In this document: positions 54,546-63,933 of the stretch, one piece after another | How positions within the stretch are numbered: the stretch's first letter is position 1 | How the letters are laid out: each line of letters begins with the position of its first letter | Position numbers and translations under genes: made by a program | Notes under the pieces: model-generated | What the model was told of the DNA's origin: nothing | Database searches by the model: none | Seen by the model: the letters and a program-made list of their open reading frames with translations, nothing else | Source of the DNA: Devosia subaequoris | GTDB lineage: Bacteria > Pseudomonadota > Alphaproteobacteria > Rhizobiales > Devosiaceae | Direction: 5' to 3' | DNA: 64,000 bases | Assembly (NCBI RefSeq): GCF_014197055.1 | Contig: NZ_JACIEW010000003.1 | Span: 62,001-126,000 of the forward strand

Positions 54546-55478
54546 ATGAAGCTGGTGACCGGCAATTCCAACCGACCTCTGGCCCAGGCCGTCGCCAGCT
54601 ACCTCGAACTTCCCCTGACTGATTGCACGGTGAAGCGCTTCGCCGACAAGGAAGTCTATGTCGAGGTGCACGAGAACGTCCGCGGCGAGGATGTGTTCAT
54701 CCTCCAGTCCACCAGCTACCCGGCCAACGACAATCTGATGGAGCTGCTCATCATCACCGATGCGCTGCGCCGCTCCTCCGCCCGTCGCATTACTGCCGTG
54801 CTGCCCTATTTCGGCTATGCCCGGCAGGACCGTAAGTCGGCCCCCCGCACCCCCATTTCGGCCAAGCTGGTCTCCAATCTCATCACCGAAGCCGGTGCCA
54901 ACCGCGTGTTGACGCTCGACCTGCACGCCGCCCAGATCCAGGGCTTTTTCGACATCCCCACCGACAATCTTACCGCTGCGCCCGTCATGGTGCGCGACAT
55001 TCGCGACAATTACGACGTCAAGAACGTCATGGTGGTTTCGCCTGACGTCGGCGGTGTGGTGCGCGCCCGCAACGTCGCCAGCCGCATTGGAGCGAGCCTG
55101 GCGATCGTCGACAAGCGTCGCCCCCGCGCCGGTGTTTCCGAAGTGATGAACATCATCGGTGAAGTCGAAGGCCGGACCTGCATCATGATCGACGATATCG
55201 TGGATTCTGGTGGGACCCTGGTCAACGCGGCCGAAGCCCTGCTCAAAGCTGGTGCCAAGGAAGTTTCGGCCTATATCACCCACGGCGTACTCTCCGAAGG
55301 CGCTGCCGAACGCATCGCCGCCTCCAAGCTCAAGGAACTGGTCGTCACCGATTCCATCCTTGAGACCGATGCCACCAAGGCCGCCGCCAATATCCGTCGC
55401 ATGTCGATCGATGCGCTGATTGGCGAAGCCATCGCGCGTACCGCCAGCGAGCAGAGCGTTTCGAGCCTTTTCGACTAG
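54546..55478 (+). CDS. prs: Ribose-phosphate pyrophosphokinase
   Basis: A 310-residue PRPP synthetase. It has the ATP loop region [17 protein letters not shown], the signature [30 protein letters not shown] and the PRPP-binding [20 protein letters not shown]. Full length. Classical position before rplY-pth. Confidence 0.97.
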   Translation: MKLVTGNSNRPLAQAVASYLELPLTDCTVKRFADKEVYVEVHENVRGEDVFILQSTSYPANDNLMELLIITDALRRSSARRITAVLPYFGYARQDRKSAPRTPISAKLVSNLITEAGANRVLTLDLHAAQIQGFFDIPTDNLTAAPVMVRDIRDNYDVKNVMVVSPDVGGVVRARNVASRIGASLAIVDKRRPRAGVSEVMNIIGEVEGRTCIMIDDIVDSGGTLVNAAEALLKAGAKEVSAYITHGVLSEGAAERIAASKLKELVVTDSILETDATKAAANIRRMSIDALIGEAIARTASEQSVSSLFD

Positions 55479-55521
55479 CATCAGGCCCATAAAACTAATT
55501 GCCGGGACCCAAATGGGGCTA

Positions 55522-55547
55522 TCCTGTGCTCACCAGCACAGGAGGAG
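55522..55547 (+). promoter_or_regulatory. Hairpin that covers the ribosome site of the YciI gene
   Basis: TCCTGTGCT (55522-55530) pairs AGCACAGGA (55535-55543) around CACC. The Shine-Dalgarno AGGAGGAG (55540-55547) lies half in the stem. ATG follows at 55554. Confidence 0.5.
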
Positions 55548-55553
55548 CCGATT

Positions 55554-55910
55554 ATGCCCCGCTTTCTCGCCCTCTACATGGGCACGCAGAATTCCGAAGT
55601 GCAAAAGGCCTGGGATAGTCTCCCCGAGGCGGAAAAGGCCGAGCGCAGCCAGCGCGCCATGACGGAATGGGGCCAATGGGCTGAGCGGCACAGCCACGTG
55701 ATCGTGGATATTGGCGCGCCACTGGGCAAGACCTTGCTGGCCTCCCCCGAGGGTGTAACACCTGCCCGAAACCCCATCACAGCCTATGTCATTGTGGAAG
55801 CAGAAACCCACGAAGAGGCCGCGCAGATGTTCAAGGACCACCCACACTTTGCGATTTTTCCGGGAACGGGCGTCAAGATCATGCCCTGTCTCCCCATGCC
55901 GAGCCTGTAA
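55554..55910 (+). CDS. YciI-like protein
   Basis: A 118-residue protein of the YCII/DGPF-like alpha-beta fold: RFLALYMGTQNS, later HSHVIVDIGAPLGKTLL and ITAYVIVEAETHEEAAQMFK. Such small proteins are putative enzymes or sigma-factor partners; nothing here fixes a function. The Shine-Dalgarno is partly within a hairpin. Confidence 0.75.
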   Translation: MPRFLALYMGTQNSEVQKAWDSLPEAEKAERSQRAMTEWGQWAERHSHVIVDIGAPLGKTLLASPEGVTPARNPITAYVIVEAETHEEAAQMFKDHPHFAIFPGTGVKIMPCLPMPSL

Positions 55911-56053
55911 GGGACAGCAGACCGCGGGAATCTGTTGCCCAGTGACCTCTTATCCTTTATAGCCCAGCGCCATGAAGCGCTCGTCACCCCTGGAGGACGG
56001 GCGCGTATGTTGTTGTAGGAACGACATACACCAACCCAGAATGGATGATTTCC

Positions 56054-56689
56054 ATGGCTGCCAACAAGGTGCTCAAGGCACAGGCGCGTGAGGGAGTGGG
56101 CAAGGGGGCCGCTCGTGAGCTGCGTCGTCAGGGACGTGTTCCCGCTGTTATTTATGGTGACAAGAAGCCCCCCGTCACCGTTTCCGTCGCATTCAAGGAT
56201 GCGCTGAAGTCGATCTACTCGGGCGGTTTCAAATCGCACGTTCTCGACCTCGATGTCGACGGCACCGTGCACAAGGTGATCCCGCGCGATTATCAGCTTG
56301 ACGTCGTCATGGACCAGCCGGTCCACATCGACTTCCTGCGCGTCTCGGGTAGCTCCAAGATCCACGTTGAAGTGCATGTCAACTTCATCAACGAAGAAAA
56401 GAGCCCCGGCCTCAAGCGCGGCGGCACCCTCAACGTGGTTCGCCACACGATTGAGTTGATCGCGCCGGCCAACGCGATTCCCGAAGAGATTACTGTTGAT
56501 CTCTCCGGTACCGAAATTGGCGATTCCCTGCACATTTCGGCCGTTACTCTGCCCAAGAACGTGACGGCTGCAATCACTGACCGCGACTTCACTATCGCGA
56601 CCCTGGTTGCTCCCTCGGGCCTTAAGTCAGCTGATGCTGCTGGCGGCGCCGAAGAAGCCGAGGACACTACCGAGAGCGAAGAGGAGTAA
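56054..56689 (+). CDS. rplY: 50S ribosomal protein L25/general stress protein Ctc
   Basis: A 211-residue long-form L25, binding 5S rRNA in the large subunit. It begins [20 protein letters not shown] and shows [12 protein letters not shown], then the TL5/Ctc C-terminal beta domain and an acidic tail. ATG 56054 gives the family start; ATG 56045 is an alternative. It lies upstream of pth, as usual. Confidence 0.93.
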   Translation: MAANKVLKAQAREGVGKGAARELRRQGRVPAVIYGDKKPPVTVSVAFKDALKSIYSGGFKSHVLDLDVDGTVHKVIPRDYQLDVVMDQPVHIDFLRVSGSSKIHVEVHVNFINEEKSPGLKRGGTLNVVRHTIELIAPANAIPEEITVDLSGTEIGDSLHISAVTLPKNVTAAITDRDFTIATLVAPSGLKSADAAGGAEEAEDTTESEEE

Positions 56690-56715
56690 TCCTCTCACTC
56701 CGGAGCATTGTGCAG

Positions 56716-56738
56716 TGAGGCGGCCCATGGCCGCCTCA
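56716..56738 (+). terminator. Hairpin between rplY and pth
   Basis: TGAGGCGGCC/GGCCGCCTCA with a three-base loop followed by TTCATTT; probably partial termination as both genes are usually co-transcribed. Confidence 0.55.
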
Positions 56739-56760
56739 TTCATTTGCAAAGGCTGGCTTG

Positions 56761-57471
56761 ATGAAATTGCTTGTTGGACTGGGCAATCCCGGCGCCCAAT
56801 ATGCGGGCAACCGCCACAATATCGGCTTCATGGCCATTGATGCCATCGCCGCTGCCAGTGGCGTGTCCAATTGGAAATCCAAGCATTCTGGCCACATCGC
56901 CGAAGCCAGCATTGGTGGCGAGCGGGCAATCCTGCTTAAGCCGCAGACCTTCATGAACAAGTCCGGCGACAGCGTCCAGCAGGTCGCACGCTTCTACAAG
57001 ATCGAGAATGCCGACATCATCGTCTTCTATGACGAACTCGATCTGGCCCCTGGCAAGGTGCGGGTGAAGGTAGGCGGCGGCAATGGCGGCCACAATGGCC
57101 TCAGGTCCATCGACCCGCAGATTGGTCTGGACTACAAGCGCGTGCGCCTGGGCATCGGTCATCCTGGCAAGGAGTTCGTCACCCATCATGTGCTGGGCGA
57201 CTTCGCCAAGGCTGATCAGGCCTGGCTCACGCCTTTGCTCGACGAAATCGCCCGCCAGGCACCACTTCTGCTAAGGGGCGACGACAGCGGCTTTATGAAC
57301 AAGCTCGCTTTGGCCGTGAAGGGCGATGAACCGAAAAAGGACGACAAGCCGGCCGCCCCCAAGGGACAGAGTCACATTCGCCAGGCCCGCCCGACAAAAA
57401 CGCAAACCGAACTGCCCAAGTCCGGCCCCATGGCCGACATGCTGAGCAAACTCTTCGGCAAGCGCGACTAG
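56761..57471 (+). CDS. pth: Peptidyl-tRNA hydrolase
   Basis: A 236-residue enzyme that recycles peptidyl-tRNA. It has VGLGNPGAQYAGNRHNIGF with catalytic His, KPQTFMNKSGDSV, FYDELDLAPGKVRVK and GGNGGHNGLRS. A Lys/Pro-rich tail of about 40 residues extends beyond the usual end. AAGG precedes ATG 56761. Confidence 0.96.
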   Translation: MKLLVGLGNPGAQYAGNRHNIGFMAIDAIAAASGVSNWKSKHSGHIAEASIGGERAILLKPQTFMNKSGDSVQQVARFYKIENADIIVFYDELDLAPGKVRVKVGGGNGGHNGLRSIDPQIGLDYKRVRLGIGHPGKEFVTHHVLGDFAKADQAWLTPLLDEIARQAPLLLRGDDSGFMNKLALAVKGDEPKKDDKPAAPKGQSHIRQARPTKTQTELPKSGPMADMLSKLFGKRD

Positions 57472-57559
57472 TTCCCGCGTCGGTCGTCTGTCCTCGCGCC
57501 CAGATCACGAATGTCTCGCGCAGCTTGCTCCCGCACCACCGGCTTGCCAATATTGCGGC

Positions 57560-58474
57560 ATGCCACTCAAAGCCAGTCGAGCCTTGCTGACCGCGCTGCT
57601 GTTCCTGTTCCAGTTCTGGGCACCTCAGGGTGCGGCCCAGGAGCGGGAGGTCCGAACCTGCCATGCGTTGGAAGAACGAGAAATTTGCATCGCAGAGCAC
57701 AGTTACAAGGCCGACGTGTGCGCCGCCATCGCGGTTTTTGCCGAGCATTGGAGCCTACCGGCGGATTACTTTGCCCGGCTTATCTGGCAGGAGAGCCGTT
57801 TCAATCCGGCGGCCGTCAGCCCTGCTGGAGCACAGGGAATAGCGCAATTCATGCCATCAACTGCCCGCCTGCGCGGCTTGGTTAATCCGTTCGACGCTGC
57901 TGAATCAATGGCGCGCTCGGCCGAGTATCTGCGCTTCCTCGAACTCAAGTTTGGCAATCTCGGACTTGCTGCTGCTGCCTACAATGGCGGCGAAGGCAGG
58001 ATAGGGCGTTACGTTGCCAATAGCGGCGGCGCTCTGCCCGCAGAAACGCGCGACTACGTTACGATCGTCACCGGCCATTCCATTGACCAGTGGCTCATCA
58101 ACGCCGTTGGCGAGGTCGACTACACGTTGGACGAGACCAGTGACTTTCGCACAGCCTGTGTCGCCATGGCCGAGACGATGCGCCCTCCCAGCCTCACGAC
58201 TACGTCCGCCCAATGGCAACCCTGGGGTGTCTTGCTGGCCCAGGATGCTTCCGCCGACCGGGCCCGGAGCCGCTTCCTTGAGACCCAGACACGGTTCAGC
58301 AGCCTGCTGGCAAACGAGCAACCGATGCTGATCAGCGTTCGCAATCCAAGATTTGGCAATCAACTGCGCTTCTCGGCGATGGTCGGTCGCCCGAACCGGC
58401 AAGAAGCCGAAGAACTGTGTCAGCGTCTTCTCGCTATGGGCGGCAACTGCATCGTGCAAAAGAACGCCCCTTGA
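57560..58474 (+). CDS. Secreted lytic transglycosylase with C-terminal SPOR-like region
   Basis: A 304-residue periplasmic protein. After a signal peptide, an SLT domain runs from about residue 65 to 150 with IWQESRFNPAAVSPAGAQGI (catalytic Glu), AQFMPSTARLRG and LAAAAYNGGEGRI. It cleaves the peptidoglycan glycan backbone. The last 80 residues resemble a SPOR-type domain (NEQPMLISVRNPRFGNQLRF), which would bind denuded glycan. Stands between pth and the GH4 gene. Confidence 0.85.
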   Translation: MPLKASRALLTALLFLFQFWAPQGAAQEREVRTCHALEEREICIAEHSYKADVCAAIAVFAEHWSLPADYFARLIWQESRFNPAAVSPAGAQGIAQFMPSTARLRGLVNPFDAAESMARSAEYLRFLELKFGNLGLAAAAYNGGEGRIGRYVANSGGALPAETRDYVTIVTGHSIDQWLINAVGEVDYTLDETSDFRTACVAMAETMRPPSLTTTSAQWQPWGVLLAQDASADRARSRFLETQTRFSSLLANEQPMLISVRNPRFGNQLRFSAMVGRPNRQEAEELCQRLLAMGGNCIVQKNAP

Positions 58475-58492
58475 GGCATCCAAACGACTGAA

Positions 58493-58532
58493 GCACTTCC
58501 CGGCCCGGGCCGGGAAGTGCTTTGCAAATTTT
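58493..58532. terminator. Bidirectional terminator
   Basis: A perfect 32-base palindrome, AAGCACTTCCCGGCCC with its complement, followed by TGCAAATTTTTG on the plus strand. It separates the converging transglycosylase and GH4 genes. Confidence 0.8.
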
Positions 58533-58536
58533 TGAT

Positions 58537-59904
58537 CTATGCAACAGCCGCCTTGCGTGGCCCCCGCGCCCATTCCGGCAACCATTCGCCATGCCCCTCG
58601 ATGAGATCGTCAACGACGTTCCAGATCTGATCCAGATCGAGTTCGGCAGCGGTGTGTGGGTCCATCATGGCGGCATGATAGATATGCTCGCGCTTTTCTT
58701 CGACCAGCGCCCGCACGGTGAGCTCCTGCACATTGATATTGGTGCGCATCAACGCTGTAAGCTGGGGCGGCAATTCGCCGATATAGGTCGGCTGCAAACC
58801 ATTGTCGTCGACCAGGCACGGCACTTCCACGGCCGCATTGTTCGGCAGTGAAGTGATGACCCCATTATTGCGCAAATTGCCGTAGATCACCGAAGGCTCG
58901 CCAGTCCACACCGAATTGACGATCGAACTGGCATATTCCTTGGACTTGGCCACTTCGATGCGATCGGCGTTGCGATAGTCTTCCGAAGTCTTCTTCCACT
59001 TGGCAATCTGCTCGACGCAGCGCTTGGGATATTCATCGAGCGGAATGCCGAATTTTTCGATAATGTCCTCGCGCCCCTCCTTGATGAAATAGGGCGTGTA
59101 CTCGGCAAAGTGCTCCGAGCTTTCGGTGACGAAATAGCCCAGCCGGGTCATCATTTCATAGCGCACCTTGTTGGGGCAACGCGGATTCCAGCCCGGCTTG
59201 GGCGCCCGGCCCTCGGCATAGGCACGATGCAGCTCGGGATAAAGGTCCTTATATGTTCCGTCCGGCTGGCGATGCTCAAACTTGAGGTAGAAGGCCATGT
59301 GGTTGATGCCGGCCGAGCGATAGCGGATTTCCTCGTAGGGAATGTCGAGATCGTGCGCCAGCTCCATGGCGGTGCCCTGCACCGAGTGGCACAGACCAAC
59401 CTGCTTGATAGACGGGTACTTTTCCGCGATCGCCCAGGTATTGATGGCCATCGGGTTCACATATTGCAGCATCACCGCATCAGGCGCGACCTGCATCATG
59501 TCTTCGCAAATGCTCCACAGATGCGGCACGGTCCGCAGGCCCCGCATGATGCCACCGACGCCCAGCGTATCGGCGATGGTCTGGCGGAGGTTGTACTTCT
59601 TGGGCACCTCGAAATCGACCACCGTGGAAGGCTCATAGCCTCCGATCTGGAAGCAAACGACCACGAAATTGGTGCCATCCAGCGCCTCACGCTGGTTGGA
59701 ATAGGTGCTGACTGTGGCCGGCACGCCGAGCGTCTTGACCAGCTTGCCGGCGATGATTGCGCTCTCTTCCAGGCGCGTCGGATTGATGTCCATCAGCCGG
59801 ATTTCCGCACCCGCCAGGGCAGGACGTTGCAGAATGTCGCCGACAATGTTCTTCATGAACACGGATGAGCCAGCACCGATAAAGGTGATTTTGGGGTTTG
59901 CCAT
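58537..59904 (-). CDS. melA: Family 4 glycosyl hydrolase, alpha-galactosidase-like
   Basis: A 455-residue GH4 enzyme using NAD+ and a divalent metal. It begins with a Rossmann motif ITFIGAGSSVFMKNIVGDIL, has YVNPMAINTWAI, the metal ligands in GLCHSVQGTAMELAHDL and AGINHMAFYL, and the family end MDPHTAAELDLDQIW. It can act on alpha-galactosides (melibiose) or glucosides; MelA is the closest in look. Start 59904 is inferred from the Rossmann start. Divergent control by the AraC gene upstream is likely. Confidence 0.88.
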   Translation of the reverse strand: MANPKITFIGAGSSVFMKNIVGDILQRPALAGAEIRLMDINPTRLEESAIIAGKLVKTLGVPATVSTYSNQREALDGTNFVVVCFQIGGYEPSTVVDFEVPKKYNLRQTIADTLGVGGIMRGLRTVPHLWSICEDMMQVAPDAVMLQYVNPMAINTWAIAEKYPSIKQVGLCHSVQGTAMELAHDLDIPYEEIRYRSAGINHMAFYLKFEHRQPDGTYKDLYPELHRAYAEGRAPKPGWNPRCPNKVRYEMMTRLGYFVTESSEHFAEYTPYFIKEGREDIIEKFGIPLDEYPKRCVEQIAKWKKTSEDYRNADRIEVAKSKEYASSIVNSVWTGEPSVIYGNLRNNGVITSLPNNAAVEVPCLVDDNGLQPTYIGELPPQLTALMRTNINVQELTVRALVEEKREHIYHAAMMDPHTAAELDLDQIWNVVDDLIEGHGEWLPEWARGPRKAAVA

Positions 59905-60021
59905 TGGGGATGCTCCGTAGTGGGCCGGGACCGGCCTGCGGCTCCTCCTGCCGCGTTGTCCATATGCTATCGCCCAATGCCGATGATGCAATCCGGGATA
60001 GAATGCCTTTATTCCGGCTTT

Positions 60022-60879
60022 CTAAGAATCCTGCTCGGCGGCGCTACGGGGCTGCCAGCTCCGGCGACGGAAGGCCTGCGGACTGCATCCCGTCGCCCGG
60101 GTAAATCTCCGAGAAAAATAAAATTGGCTCTCAAAGCCCACTTCAGCCGCGATCAGCTTGATTGGAAAACTGGTGCGCTGCAACAGGTCACTGGCCCGCC
60201 GCAATCGCACCCCTTCGAGATAGCCCTGCACGCTCTGGCCGGTCTCCGTGCGGAACAGATGCGACAGACGTGACGGCGATAACCCTACCCCCCGGCCCAC
60301 GTCCTCAACGCTCACGCGCTCGCCCAGATGGGCTTCCATGAACGCCATGGCCCGTTGCACCCGCCCGTCCAGACCATTTGTGTCAGGCGGATTATGCATG
60401 TCGCATTGCAGCAGAAGCGCTTCCAGCGCATTCATCGCCAGCGCTTCCGCCCTGCGCTGACCACTGCCGAGCAGGTCATGCACGCGCAGGAATTGTGCAA
60501 CCAGCGCGCCTTGGTCTCTGTCGGGGCGCAACACTCTTAGCCCGCTATGCAGGCGCGGCCACCGCAACCACTCGTGCCAGTCCGCACGCGGTCGGAAATG
60601 CGCCCAGACCAATTGCCATCGCTCGGCATCCTCGGCCACCCCGTAATCATGTGGTGTTCCAGGCGGCAGCAACACCCAGTCTCCGGCCTCGGCGCGATAG
60701 CTGCCGTTCCGATGTCCGAACCGCCCGACACCGGAAAGCGTTAGAATGAGCAGCCAATCTCCCACCCCCTTCGGCCGATAGGCCCTATAGCCTGCAGCTT
60801 CGTCGAAATGTCCCGTCAACAGGCGCAGGACATCGTCATGCGGGGTTTCATCAGTCGTATCCATAGCAGGATAATACAT
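60022..60879 (-). CDS. AraC-family regulator
   Basis: A 285-residue regulator with an N-terminal cupin-like sensor (LLILTLSGVGRFGHRNGSYR and GDWVLLPPGTPHDYG) and two C-terminal helix-turn-helix motifs (VSVEDVGRGVGLSPSRLSHLF and IAAEVGFESQFYFSRRF). It lies just upstream of the GH4 gene on the same strand and is divergent from the PhyH gene, so it may control either. ATG 60864 is an alternative start. Confidence 0.88.
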   Translation of the reverse strand: MYYPAMDTTDETPHDDVLRLLTGHFDEAAGYRAYRPKGVGDWLLILTLSGVGRFGHRNGSYRAEAGDWVLLPPGTPHDYGVAEDAERWQLVWAHFRPRADWHEWLRWPRLHSGLRVLRPDRDQGALVAQFLRVHDLLGSGQRRAEALAMNALEALLLQCDMHNPPDTNGLDGRVQRAMAFMEAHLGERVSVEDVGRGVGLSPSRLSHLFRTETGQSVQGYLEGVRLRRASDLLQRTSFPIKLIAAEVGFESQFYFSRRFTRATGCSPQAFRRRSWQPRSAAEQDS

Positions 60880-60947
60880 GTCTTCAGCACATCAGACCAT
60901 GGCGCCGGCACATACGCCTGATAGTCTCGAACTCAGGAGGATTACCC

Positions 60948-61763
60948 ATGACCCTTTCGACAGAACAGCGCACTGCCTATGCGCAGGATGGCTTCCTGGC
61001 CCTGCGCGGCCTGATTGCCCCCGACGAAATCGCTCTGATCCGCGACACCTTCATGGCGCAGGCCAGTGACGGACCCGTCCCGGGACTATCCGACATGCGC
61101 AGCGGCAGCCCCGCCGGCAACGACCCTTTGGCGCGCTATCCGCGCATGATGCACCCACACAAGCATAACGATAAACCGGTTGGCCCGCTTGCCCGCCGCT
61201 ACATGCTCGACGCCCGCCTCGAACCAATTCTGGCCGAACTCTTCGATGAAGCCCCCTATGCCTGCCAGTCCATGTTCTATTTCAAGCCACCCGGCGCCCG
61301 TGGACAGGATTTGCATCAGGACAATTTCTATCTGCGCGTGAAGCCGGGCACCTGCCTGGCCGCCTGGATCGCAATCGACGATGCCGACGAGGGCAATGGC
61401 GGCATGATGTGTGTGCCCCAAACCAACGGCCTCGACATTGCCTGTCCCGAACCTTCCGATCCGTCACTGTTCTTCACCTCCGACCACGTCGAGCCTCCGC
61501 CCGGACATGAGCCACGCATGATGAACCTAAAGGCAGGCGATGTGCTGTTTTTCAATGGCAGCGTCATCCACGGCTCGACACCCAATACCAGCGCAGACCG
61601 TTTCCGCCGCTCGCTGATCTTCCACTACGTGCCAGCCAGCACCGTCGAGATCAGTCACTGGTATGAGGCGATCAGCTTTGCCGGAGAAACAGTGGATATT
61701 GCCATCAACACGGATGGCGGTCCTTGCGGCACCGCCCAACCCATTCCGACCGGCCCGCACTAG
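60948..61763 (+). CDS. Phytanoyl-CoA dioxygenase-family protein
   Basis: A 271-residue Fe(II)/2-oxoglutarate-dependent dioxygenase. The iron ligands HxD lie in DLHQDNFYL and the distal His in GSVIHGSTPNT, with a following Arg (RFRRSLIFHY) for 2-oxoglutarate. PhyH relatives hydroxylate small substrates; the substrate is unknown. CAGGAGGATTACC precedes the ATG. Divergent from the AraC gene. Confidence 0.88.
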   Translation: MTLSTEQRTAYAQDGFLALRGLIAPDEIALIRDTFMAQASDGPVPGLSDMRSGSPAGNDPLARYPRMMHPHKHNDKPVGPLARRYMLDARLEPILAELFDEAPYACQSMFYFKPPGARGQDLHQDNFYLRVKPGTCLAAWIAIDDADEGNGGMMCVPQTNGLDIACPEPSDPSLFFTSDHVEPPPGHEPRMMNLKAGDVLFFNGSVIHGSTPNTSADRFRRSLIFHYVPASTVEISHWYEAISFAGETVDIAINTDGGPCGTAQPIPTGPH

Positions 61764-61846
61764 CTGCCAGCGGATTTTCCCTTATGGCCGGAATAGGCCG
61801 CTCGTAACCGCACCGGATCAGACTCGCATGGCAATCGGAGCGCGCC

Positions 61847-62170
61847 ATGCGGGACAGATATTATCGTCTGGAGGATGCGGAAGACCTGCCGCTTCAGGCT
61901 GTGCTGGTGCGTATCCGGCAGGATAACGGTGCCCTGCTTGCCTCTATCCTGACCGATGCTGAGGAAGTCGAAAGTGCGCCGGACCTGGTGCTTTTCCGCG
62001 CAGCCCTGTTGCGCCTGCAACAGGACCTTTCGGCCATCTTCATTCTATTGGACGACCCGGCGCACTGGCAGGCCGACTGGGGGGATCTGGTCGACTACCG
62101 TGTCACGCAAAAAAACGGGAAGCCGGCGCTGCGATTTGCGCAGCCACCGGCTTCCCCTCAATGCATTTGA
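61847..62170 (+). CDS. Hypothetical protein whose end overlaps the ychF terminator
   Basis: A 107-residue soluble protein with no recognised family (RYYRLEDAEDLPLQAVLVRI, then a helical middle and a basic end). GGAG lies before the ATG. The last 18 codons run through the palindrome that terminates ychF on the other strand, so the C terminus is either recently extended or unconstrained. Confidence 0.55.
   Translation: MRDRYYRLEDAEDLPLQAVLVRIRQDNGALLASILTDAEEVESAPDLVLFRAALLRLQQDLSAIFILLDDPAHWQADWGDLVDYRVTQKNGKPALRFAQPPASPQCI
62109..62156 (-). terminator. Terminator of ychF inside the converging gene
   Basis: On the minus strand GGGAAGCCGG/CCGGCTTCCC with an inner GCTGCG/CGCAGC pairing and then GTTTTTTT. 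It lies within the coding end of the 61847 gene. Confidence 0.85.
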
Positions 62171-62182
62171 TCGCCAACCGGA

Positions 62183-63280
62183 TCAGACGTTGAACTTGAA
62201 CAGCATCACGTCCCCGTCCTTGACGACATAGTCCTTGCCTTCGTCGCGCGCCTTGCCCGCTTCCTTGGCCGGCACTTCGCCACCCAGGGTCACGAAGTCC
62301 TCGTAACCAATGGTCTGGGCGCGGATGAAGCCGCGCTCGAAATCGGTATGGATCACGCCGGCCGCCTGCGGGGCCTTGTCTCCGCGGTGAATGGTCCAGG
62401 CGCGCGTTTCCTTGGGGCCAACGGTAAAATAGGTCTGCAAGTGCAGCAGATCATAGGCCGACCGGATCAGGCGATCGAGGCCGGGTTGCTCGAGCCCGAG
62501 CGATTCCAGATATTCCGCCTGCTCTTCATCAGCAAGCTGGGCAAGTTGGCTCTCGATCTCAGCGGAGATAATGACGACGCCCGCTTCATTGGCGGCGGCA
62601 TAGTCTTCCACCTGCTTGGAATATTCATTGCCAGTCGCCGCCGAGCCTTCATCGACATTGCAGACATAGAGCACCGGCTTGCTGGTCAGAAGCTGTAGCT
62701 CGTTAAATGCCTTTTCCTCTTCGGCATCACGCTTGACGAACCGAGCCGACTTACCCTCGCGCAGCACGGCCAGCGAGCGATCGATCAGCTCCAGCGCAAC
62801 CTTGGCTTCCTTGTCGTTCTGTTTGACCTTCTTCTCGACACCGGGCCGGCGCTTTTCGAGACTTTCCAAGTCTGCCAACATCAGCTCGGTTTCGACCACC
62901 TCGGCATCGGCGAGTGGGTCGACCTTGTTGGAAACGTGAATGACATTGTTGTCTTCGAAACAGCGCAGCACATAGGCAATGGCGTCGGTCTCACGAATGT
63001 TGGCCAAGAATTGGTTGCCCAGCCCTTCCCCTTGCGAGGCGCCCTTAACCAGGCCCGCAATGTCCACAAAGCTCATGCGCGCCGGCAGGATCTGTGCCGA
63101 CTTGCCAATAGCCGCCAGCTTTTCCAGCCGCGGGTCGGGTACAGAGACCTCGCCCACATTGGGTTCAATGGTGCAGAACGGGAAATTGGCCGCCTGCGCA
63201 GCCGCGGTGCGGGTCAATGCGTTGAAAAGCGTCGACTTGCCGACATTCGGCAGGCCGACAATGCCCATCTTGAAGCCCAT
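62183..63280 (-). CDS. ychF: Redox-regulated ATPase YchF
   Basis: A 365-residue Obg-family P-loop protein that binds ATP rather than GTP. P-loop GLPNVGKST, switch region [24 protein letters not shown]-like NVDEG, coiled coil and C-terminal TGS domain ([20 protein letters not shown]). Start 63280 follows GGAGATACCC. It modulates stress responses in bacteria; its position before MaoC genes is typical. Confidence 0.95.
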   Translation of the reverse strand: MGFKMGIVGLPNVGKSTLFNALTRTAAAQAANFPFCTIEPNVGEVSVPDPRLEKLAAIGKSAQILPARMSFVDIAGLVKGASQGEGLGNQFLANIRETDAIAYVLRCFEDNNVIHVSNKVDPLADAEVVETELMLADLESLEKRRPGVEKKVKQNDKEAKVALELIDRSLAVLREGKSARFVKRDAEEEKAFNELQLLTSKPVLYVCNVDEGSAATGNEYSKQVEDYAAANEAGVVIISAEIESQLAQLADEEQAEYLESLGLEQPGLDRLIRSAYDLLHLQTYFTVGPKETRAWTIHRGDKAPQAAGVIHTDFERGFIRAQTIGYEDFVTLGGEVPAKEAGKARDEGKDYVVKDGDVMLFKFNV

Positions 63281-63453
63281 GGGTATCTCCGGGGAAAATG
63301 TTGGGCTCCACTTGGGTCGGATCGACGCCGATGTCAATGTTTGCGGCTCACTCAAAGCCCCAAGCGGGGTTTGCGAACCTCACGCCAACCACGTAGGTCT
63401 TGCCCCGGCTGCTCCACCATGTCAAAAGCACGGTTGACGTATAGGGCAATTAA

Positions 63454-63933
63454 ATGACCAATCCTGTCACCAAAAATCGGCGCCACTTCGAGGACCTCAC
63501 CGTCGGCGAAGTCATCGACCTGGGACGTGCCGCCGTCTCCAAGGAGATGATCGTCACCTTCGCGCGCGAGTTCGACCCCTTTCCCTTTCACCTGGACGAA
63601 GCTGCGGCCAAAGCGAGCCTGCTAGGCGGCCTCGCCTCCAGCGGCTGGCAGACCGGCGCACTGAGCCTCAGAATGCTGGTCGACAGCTTTCTCTCAACCA
63701 TCGCGTCCTGTGGCGGCCTGGGCTTCCGCGATCTCAAGTGGAAGACGCCGGTCATGGTCGGCGACACCATTGGCGGCAAAGTCACGATTGCCGAATTGCG
63801 CCGCTCCGAGAGCCACCCGCAATGGGGCATTGTCACTCTCGATTTTGATGTGCGCAATCAGAAGGACAAGCCGGTGATGACCATGCGCCTGGCCAATCTG
63901 GTCGAATGCCGCAATGCAGAGGCCCAGGCATGA
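63454..63933 (+). CDS. MaoC-type hotdog dehydratase
   Basis: A 159-residue hotdog protein: FEDLTVGEVIDLGRAAVSKE, then the hydratase 2 motif EFDPFPFHLDEAAAK with active-site Asp and His, and GFRDLKWKTPVMVGDTI. It probably hydrates 2-enoyl-CoA substrates. It overlaps the next gene (ATGA), giving a MaoC pair. Confidence 0.88.
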   Translation: MTNPVTKNRRHFEDLTVGEVIDLGRAAVSKEMIVTFAREFDPFPFHLDEAAAKASLLGGLASSGWQTGALSLRMLVDSFLSTIASCGGLGFRDLKWKTPVMVGDTIGGKVTIAELRRSESHPQWGIVTLDFDVRNQKDKPVMTMRLANLVECRNAEAQA

